Shown: positions 46,993 through 55,722, counted from the stretch's first letter. The stretch: 64,000 bases of DNA from Streptomyces sp. NBC_01439 (GCF_036227605.1 NZ_CP109487.1:7191501-7255500); one strand, 5' to 3'. The notes: a model not told the origin generated them from the letters alone. Program-made: numbers and translations.

Positions 46993-49900
46993 TCAGACGG
47001 CGAGAGGCTCCAGGTCGCGGTGGACCCGCCGCTCGTCGCGCGCGTACCGGGTCAGGCTGTGGTCCTCGCCGAGCAGCCGGGTCAGCTCGGACACCGCCTC
47101 CGCCCGCAACCGGGCCGCCTCCTCCTTGCGGCCCATCGAGTCCAGGCTGACCGCCATGTTGGAACTGCTCGCCAGGGTCTCGGGATGGTGCGCCCCGAGC
47201 GCTTCGCGCAGCCGCATCACCGCGAGCCGCTCCAACTCCAGAGCGCCTTCCGGATCGCCCAGGTCGGCCCTCGTGTTGGCGAGGTTGAGGTGGGCGAACA
47301 CGGTGTGCGGGTGGTTGTCGCCGAGCACGTCCCGCATCCCCCGGATCGTCTGGCGCAGCATCGCCTCCGCCGTCTCCGCGGAGCCCGTGCCCCAGTGGAA
47401 GACCGCCAGGTTGTTCACGGCCGCCAAGGTGTACGGGTGCCGCTCGCCCGGCACCTTCATGTACTCGTCCACCACCTCCTGCGCCAGGTCCCGCGCCCCG
47501 CCCGGATCCCCGGTCGCGAACAGGTCCGAGGCCAGGTTGAGCTCGCAGGACAGCAGGTCCGGGTTGACGGAGGTGTACTTGGCCCGGTAGCGGGCCCGGG
47601 TGGCCGTGGTCAGCCGCAGGGCGTCCTCCAGCTGGCCGGCCCGGCGCAGCGACACCGCCAGGTTCTTCGCCGCCGACAGGGTGCCGGGGAACGCCCGTCC
47701 CAGCGTCCGCTTGTAGGTGTCGTACGTCCGGCTCAGCAGCTGCACCGAATCCTCGTACCGGCCCACCTCGCGCAGGTCGCGGGCCAGGTTCTGCGCCGAT
47801 GACAGGGTGTACGGGTGCTCCGGCCCCAGCACCTCCGTGCGCAGGTCGTGCACCTCCTGGTCGATCTCACGCGCCCTGGTGTACTGACCCACGAGCCGCA
47901 GGTTCAGCGCCAGGTTGTTCGCGGCGGCCAGCGTGCGCGGGTGCGCCTCGTGGAAGATCTGGCTGAAGCCCTCGTGCGCGTCGGTCGCCAGCTCCATCGC
48001 CTGCCCGTAATGACCCAGTGCGCCCAGCGTGTTGGCCAGACCGCTCATCGTCATGTACGTGTGCGGGTGCGAGGGGCCGAGCACCGCCTTCTGCCGCTCC
48101 AACGTGACCTCGTCCAGCTCCTTGGCCTCCACGAACCGGCCCTGCGAGCGCAAGATGTTCGACAGGTGGAAGCGCAGGTACAGGTACTGCAGGTCGTTGT
48201 TGCCCAGCATCTCCTTCCACGCCTCGCGCAGTTCCTCGCCGAGGGCGTACGCGGCCTTGAAGTCGCCGCGCTTCCACAGGTAGCGCACCCGGTCGATCAG
48301 GAGCCTGCGCGTCTCCGGTTCCTTGCAGTACCGGGCCTCCGACGGGGTCAGGTGCGACCAGATGGTGTTGAACCGCGGCCACGTCTCCGGATTGTCGATC
48401 GGCTCGTCGTCGTCCGGCCTGGCCCCCGCCAGGATCCGGTGGACCGCGTGCCGCGCCTCGCGCTGCTCCTCCTCGCTCAGCTGGGCCCGGATCACCGCCT
48501 GGACCAGCCGGTGCACCTGGATGCTGTTGCTGACCTGGTCCACCTTGGCCAGCGCGAACCGGCCGATCTCCCGGATCACCCGGCCCAGCACCAGCTTCTC
48601 CTGCAGCGAGGAGTCGTAGGGCTTGAGGGCGTCGATCATCTCCTTGCTGTAGAGCAGGTTCGCGGAGATCGGCTCGGGCGCGAGGAAGGCACAGAGCTGG
48701 AGCAGCCGGACGGCCGCCGGGGACCGGGACTGCAGCCGCTCGATGGAGATGTTCCAAGTGGCGGCCACCGGCTCCGGGTAACCGGGCGGCTGGTTCAGGG
48801 CGAGCACGCGGGCGGCCTGCTGCGCCAGCTGCTCGATGTACGCGGATACCGGCGTCGCCGTCTCCGCGATCCACGCCCCCGCCTGCTCGACGGCCAGCGG
48901 CAGGTCGCCTACTGCGACCGCCACCTGCTCGGCGTCGTCCTTGCTGAGCCCGGGGGCCCGGCGCTGGAGGTGCTCGATGGACTCCTCCCGCAGGAACACG
49001 TCCACCGGCAGCGCGTCACCGTACTGCGACCAGGACTGGTTGCGGGAGGTCACCAGGACGTGGCCCGGCCCGCCCGGCGGGAAGAACCGCTTGAGCGTCT
49101 CGGGATCGTCCGCGTTGTCGAAGACCAGCAGCCAGCGGGAGGAAGGAACCCCGCGCCGCAGCAGGTCGATCGCCTCCTGCGAGGCGGCCGCCATGTCCTC
49201 GCCGGTCTGCGCGCCCAGCCGCACCGCCAGCTCCGCGAGGGCCGCGACCACGTCGTCGGTCTGCTCCGAGGAGATCCACCACACCAGGTCGTAGTCGGCC
49301 ATGAACCGGTGCACGTACTCCAGTGCCACCTGGGTCTTGCCGACGCCGCCGAGCCCGAACAGGGTCTGCGGCTGCGGCAGCACCACGGCCATGCCCCCGC
49401 CGAGCTGGTCGCGCATCCGCTCAAGCACGATGCTGCGCCCGGTGAACCCCGGGTTGCGGGGCGGCGCGTTCCAGATCTTCGGGACGGTCCCAGGGAAGCG
49501 GGGACCGGGCTGCGAGGCACTGTTGACGCTGTCCGGCAGGGCCATGGGCCGCTCCACCGCACGCAGCAGGGCGGTCGTCGCGTGCACCTCGTCGAGCCGG
49601 AAGAGGTCCACCGGATTGCGGTCGATGTACGGCGTGGAGAGCCGTACGTCACCCACCCTCAGCGGGACCAGCTGGCGCCGGCCCCCGGTCGGGTCCTCGG
49701 CGGCCGCGCGCTCCCACACGTCCACGGCCCGGGCCGACTTCAGGTAGGCGCTGGAGAGCAGCACCACGGTCCGGGCGGCCGTGTCGATGCTGATGCCCGC
49801 ACCCCCCAGGGTGTCCCCGGCGACCGCTCCCGGTGCCCGCTCGGCCGAGACGTCCTTCGGCACGACCCGGAAACCGGCCCGGGTGAGCACCGACTCGATC

Positions 49901-50982
49901 CAGTCGGCCCACATCCGGTTCTCGGCGACGTAGGACAGGAACAGGTCGGCGGGCAGTGCCGGGCGGCGCCGGGTGAAGGCGTCCCGGATGCGCAACCGGA
50001 CCTCCTCGCCGATGACCGGCATGGAGGTGATCTGGCCCTCGGTGACCACAGCGGTGAGCCGTTCGAACGCGGAGAGCAAGGAGTTGGTGAGCCCGGCCTC
50101 GTCGCCGAAGGTGGCCAGGGTCTCCTCGTAGGCGTAGTAGGGGCGGTACGGGATCTCCACCGCACCCCAGTAGGAGGTGAGCTCGTCCCCGACCAGGCCG
50201 TTCGGGAAGCGGTCGAACTTAATCCGGGCCAGCGCCCGGCCGGCGTCGGCCTTCTCCTTCTCGCCCTCGTCGATGCGCATCGGGACCGGGTAGATCTTGA
50301 TGCCGCGGTCGTTGAACCGCTCGTCGATCTGGCGGGCGACGGACGCGGCGCCGTCGATGGACTGGTCGGACAGGGTGAAGCAGTCGACGAGGACGTCCGG
50401 GAGGTGGACGGTGCAGATGTCGGCGATGTCGGACAGTCCGGTGCGGCTGTCGATCAGGACGTAGTCGTAGTTCCGCTTCATGTCGGCGCGCAAGGCGTCG
50501 AAGAAGAGCCCGCCGCCGAGCCGGTCGTAGAAGTTGTCCCAGTCGAAGGTGGAAACGGTCGCCGAGTACTCGCGGTTCTGCCGGCCCGCCGAGACGAAGT
50601 CCAGGGTGCCGCCGTCCGGGAACTCCCAGCCGTGGGTCTCCGGGGTGAGCGAGACGGCGTGCGGCTGTATCCGCGCGTAGTCCTTGTGCCAGTCGTCGGG
50701 CCGCTGCACCGGACTGGTCGCGGCCCACGCGTACTCGCTGATCAGGTCGATGACCCCGGTGGTGGCCCCCAGCGTGGAGGGGTCCAGGAAGGGGTGGAAG
50801 AAGCGGTGCAGGCCGGGCGCCTCCAGGTCCCAGTCCACGGCGAGGACCCGCTTGCCGTTGGCCGCCAGGATCCAGGCGGTGTTGGCCAGCGCCATGGTGC
50901 GCCCCGTGCCGCCCTTGTACGAATAGAAGGTGACGATGCGTCCGTCACGGCTGTCGCTGCTGCTGTCACTGCTCGCTGTCAT
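46993..50982 (-). CDS. fxsT: FxSxx-COOH system TPR protein (ParA-TIR-NB-ARC-TPR)
   Basis: 1329-residue cytoplasmic multidomain regulator. Residues ~15-310: ParA/MinD-like ATPase with YSYKGGTGRTMALANTAWI (K23, Arg in place of the P-loop Lys), VDWDLEAPGLHRFF and VLIDSRTGLSDIADIC. Residues ~345-480: TIR-like domain (LPADLFLSYVAENRMWADWI, VVLLSSAYLKSARAVDVWE with a Glu at the NADase position). Residues ~525-800: NB-ARC/STAND ATPase, Walker A GLGGVGKTQVALEY, Walker B WLLVFDNADD, GDLPLAVEQAGAWI (GLPL). From ~895: many kinesin-light-chain-type TPRs (HPHTYMTMSGLANTLGALGH and others). The family is tied to FxS peptide loci. Its start overlaps the fxsC end by 17 bp. Confidence 0.9.
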   Translation of the reverse strand: MTASSDSSSDSRDGRIVTFYSYKGGTGRTMALANTAWILAANGKRVLAVDWDLEAPGLHRFFHPFLDPSTLGATTGVIDLISEYAWAATSPVQRPDDWHKDYARIQPHAVSLTPETHGWEFPDGGTLDFVSAGRQNREYSATVSTFDWDNFYDRLGGGLFFDALRADMKRNYDYVLIDSRTGLSDIADICTVHLPDVLVDCFTLSDQSIDGAASVARQIDERFNDRGIKIYPVPMRIDEGEKEKADAGRALARIKFDRFPNGLVGDELTSYWGAVEIPYRPYYAYEETLATFGDEAGLTNSLLSAFERLTAVVTEGQITSMPVIGEEVRLRIRDAFTRRRPALPADLFLSYVAENRMWADWIESVLTRAGFRVVPKDVSAERAPGAVAGDTLGGAGISIDTAARTVVLLSSAYLKSARAVDVWERAAAEDPTGGRRQLVPLRVGDVRLSTPYIDRNPVDLFRLDEVHATTALLRAVERPMALPDSVNSASQPGPRFPGTVPKIWNAPPRNPGFTGRSIVLERMRDQLGGGMAVVLPQPQTLFGLGGVGKTQVALEYVHRFMADYDLVWWISSEQTDDVVAALAELAVRLGAQTGEDMAAASQEAIDLLRRGVPSSRWLLVFDNADDPETLKRFFPPGGPGHVLVTSRNQSWSQYGDALPVDVFLREESIEHLQRRAPGLSKDDAEQVAVAVGDLPLAVEQAGAWIAETATPVSAYIEQLAQQAARVLALNQPPGYPEPVAATWNISIERLQSRSPAAVRLLQLCAFLAPEPISANLLYSKEMIDALKPYDSSLQEKLVLGRVIREIGRFALAKVDQVSNSIQVHRLVQAVIRAQLSEEEQREARHAVHRILAGARPDDDEPIDNPETWPRFNTIWSHLTPSEARYCKEPETRRLLIDRVRYLWKRGDFKAAYALGEELREAWKEMLGNNDLQYLYLRFHLSNILRSQGRFVEAKELDEVTLERQKAVLGPSHPHTYMTMSGLANTLGALGHYGQAMELATDAHEGFSQIFHEAHPRTLAAANNLALNLRLVGQYTRAREIDQEVHDLRTEVLGPEHPYTLSSAQNLARDLREVGRYEDSVQLLSRTYDTYKRTLGRAFPGTLSAAKNLAVSLRRAGQLEDALRLTTATRARYRAKYTSVNPDLLSCELNLASDLFATGDPGGARDLAQEVVDEYMKVPGERHPYTLAAVNNLAVFHWGTGSAETAEAMLRQTIRGMRDVLGDNHPHTVFAHLNLANTRADLGDPEGALELERLAVMRLREALGAHHPETLASSSNMAVSLDSMGRKEEAARLRAEAVSELTRLLGEDHSLTRYARDERRVHRDLEPLAV

Positions 50983-52342
50983 CCGCGTCCCCCCGGTCGG
51001 TGTCGTTGTCGTCGTTGTCGTGGAGGCCGGCCCCCGCCGGCCCGGTCCGGCGCCGGTCGGAGTCGGGCGGGAAGGGGACGCGGGGCGATGGCGGCCCCGG
51101 CGGCCCGTTCATCCCCATCGGCCCCAGCAACCGGGGCCGATCGATGGAGGTGTCCCCCTTCGGCGGATACGGCTGCGCGTGTCTGAGGAACTGCTGGGCG
51201 GCCGCCTCGACCACCTGCGGCAGGATCTGGCCGAGGGTCTCCACGTTGGCCACGCCGTTCGCGGCGGCCCGGCAGGCGGCCCGGCCCTGGCCCATCGTCT
51301 TGGGCATGGTGGTCTCCAGCCGGTCGGCCAGCTCGTTCTCCTTCGACCGGCTCTGGTGGTCGTACCGGTTCCACGGCACGACCACGTTGACCCACGGCCG
51401 CGGCTCCCGGTCGAAGGCGGCCAGGCGCCGGCGCCGCTGCTCGTCCTCCACGGCCCACCGGTCGACGATCAGGATCTCCGGCCGGGTCGGCAACTGCTTG
51501 CTGTCGAGGTGTCCGGCCTCGTCGTCGAAGGAGGACATGGTGGTCTGGTAGTTGAGGTTCTTGACCAGGTCCTCGGCGACGTAGGCGATCGGCCGCTGGG
51601 CGACCGGATGGTACGGGTTCCACTCCAGGGCGGTGTCCCCGTAGTACTCGGGGGTGCGGCCCTCGGGCAGGTCGTGCCGGGAGGCGGCGGCCACGGTCAC
51701 GTGCAGGGTGCGGGCCGGGCTGCCGCTGGAGCCGAAGGCGCTCGGTACGTTGCGGTAGTCCAGCGGGCGGATGGGGTCCAGGTGGGCGGTCTCGGCGACC
51801 TGGACGATGCGCCGGGCGAGCTCGTACACGGCCTGCTCGTACTGGTCGGCGTAGCCGCGCAGTTTGATCAGCCCGTACAGGCCGTCGGTGACGTAGCGCT
51901 CGCCGAAGGTGTTGTGGTTGAACTGCAACCGCTCGGCCGGGCCCGGGAGTTGCTCCGGTGGCACCGGCACCCATAACGCGGGCACGATGGCCTCGGCCTG
52001 TTTGTTGCTCATCGCGCCGTGCTGGACGGCCCGCTGCGCGAAGGCGAACCACTCCTTCCCGCACATCTCGCTGGCGAAGTACCGCGGCGAGAACAGGGGG
52101 ACGAAGACCCGGCAGTTGGCGAGTGCCCGGGCGAGCCGTTCGGACCAGCCCTCGCCGCTGCGTATCTCCCGGTCCATGAACCCGACGTCGTACCCGGCGC
52201 GCAGGTCCGTCAGCGCCATCACGTGCCCGCAGAGATCACGGAAAAGGCGCTCGACCCACATGTCCGGGTCGGGGCCCCCGGCCCCGAACCTCGGTGTATG
52301 TGCGTAACTGAGAAAAAAGTACGGCTCCCCTGATGCGGGCAC
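50966..52342 (-). CDS. fxsC: TIR-like protein FxsC
   Basis: 458 residues. The N-terminal ~150 residues are TIR-like: PYFFLSYAHTPRFGAGGPDP, YDVGFMDREIRSGEGWSERL, and VPLFSPRYFASEMCGKEWFA, where the Glu after CGK sits at the catalytic position of TIR NADases. The middle and C-terminal parts (YYGDTALEWNPYHPVAQRPI; NVVVPWNRYDHQSRSKENEL; LRHAQPYPPKGDT) are the FxsC-specific region, and the last 60 residues are disordered Pro/Asp-rich. A TIR role (NAD cleavage or signalling) is inferred, not shown. ATG 52342. Overlaps fxsT by 17 bp, so the two are translated together. Confidence 0.87.
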   Translation of the reverse strand: MPASGEPYFFLSYAHTPRFGAGGPDPDMWVERLFRDLCGHVMALTDLRAGYDVGFMDREIRSGEGWSERLARALANCRVFVPLFSPRYFASEMCGKEWFAFAQRAVQHGAMSNKQAEAIVPALWVPVPPEQLPGPAERLQFNHNTFGERYVTDGLYGLIKLRGYADQYEQAVYELARRIVQVAETAHLDPIRPLDYRNVPSAFGSSGSPARTLHVTVAAASRHDLPEGRTPEYYGDTALEWNPYHPVAQRPIAYVAEDLVKNLNYQTTMSSFDDEAGHLDSKQLPTRPEILIVDRWAVEDEQRRRRLAAFDREPRPWVNVVVPWNRYDHQSRSKENELADRLETTMPKTMGQGRAACRAAANGVANVETLGQILPQVVEAAAQQFLRHAQPYPPKGDTSIDRPRLLGPMGMNGPPGPPSPRVPFPPDSDRRRTGPAGAGLHDNDDNDTDRGDADDSEQ

Positions 52343-52422
52343 ACGACCCCCGTCCCGAAGATGCGAAGCGAAGAAACATCATTCCGGAGCTGCTTCGCCG
52401 CATCCCCTCATCGTTCAGTCAA

Positions 52423-53244
52423 TCAGCGTCTGTTTTCGGTCATCCAGTCAAGGGCGTGATCGACGGCCTCCGGGAGGGAGAAGAGCATGGTCGACGCACC
52501 TCCCACCCGCCCCCTGCGCACCCGTGAATCCGGGAACGCGTCACCGATCTCCGCGAAATCGCCGTCGTCCAGTGCGACGTCCTCGTATGCGGTCCACTCC
52601 CCCTCCTGCCGGTGTCTTTGCGACCCCGGAAGGTTCACCTTCACCACACACTCGTACATGCGCAAGGGGGGCTTCGGAATTCGGTACTCCGCGAGATGGA
52701 AAGCGGTACAGACCGAAAACCCCACATTGATCATGAGTACCTGCCCGCCCTCCCAGCACAACTTTCCCAGGGGTGACTCTTCCCCCAGATGGCTTTCGAG
52801 GCGGTGCCCCGAGCACAGCCGTTCCGCGTCCGCCCCGAGGGCCGCGAACGAGGTCTGCGGATGGGCGCTGCGAGCGGCTCCCGGCGCGGTGCGGACGGCC
52901 TCGGCCAAGGAACCCATGCCCTGGCTCGGGGTGCTCGCCGGGTCGAAGGGGGACATCCGCTCGCGGAAGTCCCGCACCCCGGCCCCGTCCAGGCCGCGGA
53001 TCCGCTCCAGGTGGGCCGTGGAGGTCTTGGAGTTCTCCGGGGTGAACGCCGGGACGACCAGGGTGCCGCGCGGCCCGAGGACGCCCGTCAGGGCGTCGCG
53101 CAGCAGTTCCGCGCGCAGCCCGGTCCCACCGAGGGAACAGTGCACCAGGAGCCGCATGCCGGGGCGGACCCCGGCCAGCCGCAACTGCACGGCGAGCTGG
53201 AGCCTGCCGGGCGTGGGGGACGGCGCCGGGGCGGGCGCGGTCAC
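52423..53244 (-). CDS. AAC(3)-family N-acetyltransferase of the FxS locus
   Basis: 273-residue acetyl-CoA-dependent transferase of the aminoglycoside 3-N-acetyltransferase fold. Family motifs: LLVHCSLGGTGLRAELLRDA, GTLVVPAFTPENS, SAHPQTSFAALGADAERLCS, SHLGEESPLGKL, and INVGFSVCTAFHLAEYRIP with the conserved His. GTG 53244 overlaps the fxsB stop (GTGA), so it is translationally coupled to the maturase. In this context it may acetylate the modified peptide, or give self-protection, rather than inactivate an aminoglycoside. An 80-nt gap separates it from fxsC. Confidence 0.87.
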   Translation of the reverse strand: MTAPAPAPSPTPGRLQLAVQLRLAGVRPGMRLLVHCSLGGTGLRAELLRDALTGVLGPRGTLVVPAFTPENSKTSTAHLERIRGLDGAGVRDFRERMSPFDPASTPSQGMGSLAEAVRTAPGAARSAHPQTSFAALGADAERLCSGHRLESHLGEESPLGKLCWEGGQVLMINVGFSVCTAFHLAEYRIPKPPLRMYECVVKVNLPGSQRHRQEGEWTAYEDVALDDGDFAEIGDAFPDSRVRRGRVGGASTMLFSLPEAVDHALDWMTENRR

Positions 53245-55493
53245 GCGTCGACCGTCTTCAGTTCGTAGCGGAGCTCCGCGACCAGGCCCTTTCCGGTGAC
53301 GGTCAGCTCGGCCGCCTCCGAGAGCCGGTCCAGGGCCCGGTGGATCCGCTCCGAGCCGCCCGGCTCGGGCGTCGCCGTGGCCCGCCGGTACGCCTCCACC
53401 GCCACCCGCTCGTGCACGTCCGCCAGCAGCCGGGACACCGGTACCGGCCGCTCCCGCCACGGCGAGGGGTGCTGCCACTCGCCGTCCAGCGCGTACAGGT
53501 CGGCCACCTCGGTCAGCGCCCGCAGCCTGGTCCGCCGCCGCCCGGTCAGCAGCGCCAGCGCGGTCTCCCGCACCCCCGCCGCGTACGGCACCCCGAGCGC
53601 CCCCGGCCCGTGCCGCCCGGCCTCGCCCCAGCCGCCCGACCGCGGGCCGCCCGCGAGCGGGGTCAGCGTGGTCAGCCCGGTGGCCGCCGCCCGGGCGAAC
53701 TCCGGCACCGCCTTGTGCAGCAGTGCCCACGCCCGGTCCAGCCTGCCCCGCCACTCCTCGGCCTCCCCGGCGCCGAGGCGGAGCCTGGGCGGGCGCGGGA
53801 AGCAGTTGCGGTAGGGGTCGAGGTCCTCCAGGGCCACCGGGGCCGCGTCCGGCCCGGGCGACCAGGTGCGTACCGGCTGCCAGCGGGCGTCCCCCGCCGC
53901 GGGCCCGAAGCGGTGCTCGGCGCGGCCGTCCCGTACGGCGTACCCCTCGTCGGTGACGTGCAGCGCGGCCCGGCCCTCCGTGCCTGGCTCCCCGAGCCGC
54001 AGCAACCCCAGCGTCGGCAGGTACACCTCGCCGTCCCGGTAGGCCACCTCGGCCGGCAGGTCCAGCCCGCCGCGGAGCACGGCCGCCGCGGCCAGCGCGG
54101 TGAGCCGGCGCGCCGCCTCCGGGGCGTCCTGCGTGCCGTCGCGGGCGGCGTCCAGGGCCGCCAGCACCCAGGTCCGGGTGAAGGGGTGGTCCAGTACGGC
54201 GTCCAGCGCGTCCGTGCCCGCTTCCCCGGCCCGCTCCACGGCGGCCAGCAACTCCCAGGCGTGCGCCCAGTTGGGGTCGGCGGCGAGGTCCGCGTGCAGC
54301 CGGGCCAGCAGGATCCGGGTCAGTTCCTCCTGGGACCGGGCGAGTTCGGCCGGGTCGGTGAGCTGCGGCGCGGTTTCCCGCGGTGCCGTGCGACCCTCGA
54401 CCCCGTCCACGAGCTCGCGCAGGTCGGTGCAGTAGACGGAGGGGTTGTCGAAGCCGTTCCGGTCGCGGTAGCGGTGGGTGTAGAGCCCGCCGCCGCACGA
54501 ACGTACGACGGGGCACCGGCGGCACGACTCGCTGACGCCCGCCAGGCCCAGCTGCCGGGCACGGACCCCGGGATGGGCCGCGACCTGGTCGAGCGCGTGG
54601 TCGAAGACGTTGAAGCCGGTTGCCGCGGCCCCCTCGAAGGCGCTCTTGAGGGAGTCCACCTGCTCCAGGGTCCCGTCGGTCTCGACGACGACGAGGTCGG
54701 TGGGCGCGAGGCCGAGCGACTCGGTGAGGCTGGGGCCCCCGCGCAGGGTGGAGAGCAGGGACTCGAAGAGCCGTACGGGCACCGGGCGCCCCAGCCGGTC
54801 CCAGTGGTCGAAGATCCGCAGCAGCCAGCGCGCGTACGCGTCGGGGGCGCCGTCGGGCCGGGCCGGGGGCGTCTCCCAGGTGGCGTGGGGGAGGAGGAAG
54901 TCGACCCGTGGGGGCTCCAGTTCGACCAGCGCGTCCAGCACGGCGACGGGGTCGTTGGCCACGTCCACGGTGCAGAGCAGGCCTTGGTAGAGGTGGCGGT
55001 ACGGCTCGGAGCGGAGCAGTGCGACGGCGGCCAGGACCAGTGGGTGGCTCGTGCGGCCGTCGGCGAAGCGGCGGTGACGGTCGTTGGCGGCGCGGTCCCC
55101 GTCGAGGGAGATGCCGACCCGGACGCCGTATTCGTCGAAGAGGTCGAGGTAACGGGAGCTGAGTTGGAGCCCGTTGGTGTGGATCCGCAGGTCGAGGGGG
55201 GCGATCCCGCTGAGCGCCCGGGTGAACTCCTCGCATACGAGGCGGAGTCGGGCCGGGCCCGCCAACAGGGGTTCCCCTCCATGGAGAATCACCGTGACGG
55301 AGGGGAGTGCATGGTCACGGGCATGTTCGGCGAGCCTGGACGCGGTATGCGAAATAACCTCGGGGGAGATCACTTTCGGCCGGGCCTGCCAGCTCTGATC
55401 TGCGTGTTCATAGACGTAGCAATGATCACAAGCAAGATCGCACCTGCTGTGAACTTTTAGGACGATCTCGCGAAATGCGATCAGGCCGGTCAT
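53241..55493 (-). CDS. fxsB: FxsB radical SAM/SPASM maturase with inactive metallohydrolase extension
   Basis: 750 residues. Radical SAM domain with HSRCDLACDHCYVYEHA: Cys18, Cys22 and Cys25 ligate the [4Fe-4S] cluster. HGGEPLLAGP and GISLDGDRAANDRHRR are further FxsB/SPASM features. The SPASM region is about residues 320-365 (SCRRCPVVRSCGGGLYTHRY, then PSVYC). Residues ~380-750 form the extension homologous to HEXXH-motif FxS-associated proteins, but the metal motif is absent. FXS enzymes crosslink the Phe ring to the Ser beta-carbon in F-x-S, giving a three-residue cyclophane. ATG 55493 starts 28 nt after fxsA and overlaps the acetyltransferase start by 4 bp. Confidence 0.93.
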   Translation of the reverse strand: MTGLIAFREIVLKVHSRCDLACDHCYVYEHADQSWQARPKVISPEVISHTASRLAEHARDHALPSVTVILHGGEPLLAGPARLRLVCEEFTRALSGIAPLDLRIHTNGLQLSSRYLDLFDEYGVRVGISLDGDRAANDRHRRFADGRTSHPLVLAAVALLRSEPYRHLYQGLLCTVDVANDPVAVLDALVELEPPRVDFLLPHATWETPPARPDGAPDAYARWLLRIFDHWDRLGRPVPVRLFESLLSTLRGGPSLTESLGLAPTDLVVVETDGTLEQVDSLKSAFEGAAATGFNVFDHALDQVAAHPGVRARQLGLAGVSESCRRCPVVRSCGGGLYTHRYRDRNGFDNPSVYCTDLRELVDGVEGRTAPRETAPQLTDPAELARSQEELTRILLARLHADLAADPNWAHAWELLAAVERAGEAGTDALDAVLDHPFTRTWVLAALDAARDGTQDAPEAARRLTALAAAAVLRGGLDLPAEVAYRDGEVYLPTLGLLRLGEPGTEGRAALHVTDEGYAVRDGRAEHRFGPAAGDARWQPVRTWSPGPDAAPVALEDLDPYRNCFPRPPRLRLGAGEAEEWRGRLDRAWALLHKAVPEFARAAATGLTTLTPLAGGPRSGGWGEAGRHGPGALGVPYAAGVRETALALLTGRRRTRLRALTEVADLYALDGEWQHPSPWRERPVPVSRLLADVHERVAVEAYRRATATPEPGGSERIHRALDRLSEAAELTVTGKGLVAELRYELKTVDA

Positions 55494-55521
55494 TCCACCA
55501 GTCTAGAGCGCGGAGTTCGGG

Positions 55522-55686
55522 TCAGAGAGCGGAGTTGAAGATCGGTGCCTGAACCGGACGAGCAGATTCGGCCGGCAGCACGCGACCGAGCGTCGTCGCC
55601 GCGGAAGCGGTGTGGACGTCGATCTTGCCGAGCGGGACCCGGTGGGCCTTGACCGAGCTGGTCGCGGGGGATGCTGAAGTGTTCAC
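55522..55686 (-). CDS. fxsA: FxsA precursor peptide (FxSxx-COOH)
   Basis: RiPP-like precursor ending Q-A-P-I-F-N-S-A-L at the free carboxylate, an exact FxSxx-COOH motif with the FNS core as the expected cyclophane site. The leader is Ala/Ser/Thr-rich with a central VPLGKIDVHT segment that probably binds FxsB. I choose GTG 55686 (54 residues) because AAGGA lies 7 nt upstream; an in-frame ATG at 55722 (66 residues) has no Shine-Dalgarno. It is the first gene of the fxsA-fxsB-aac-fxsC-fxsT-SLATT run. A TTGACA is present on the minus strand at 55754-55749, at -35-like distance if GTG 55686 is the start. Confidence 0.9.
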   Translation of the reverse strand: MNTSASPATSSVKAHRVPLGKIDVHTASAATTLGRVLPAESARPVQAPIFNSAL

Positions 55687-55722
55687 GGCACCGTCCTTGG
55701 GGAAGCCATGTGGAATGGACAT

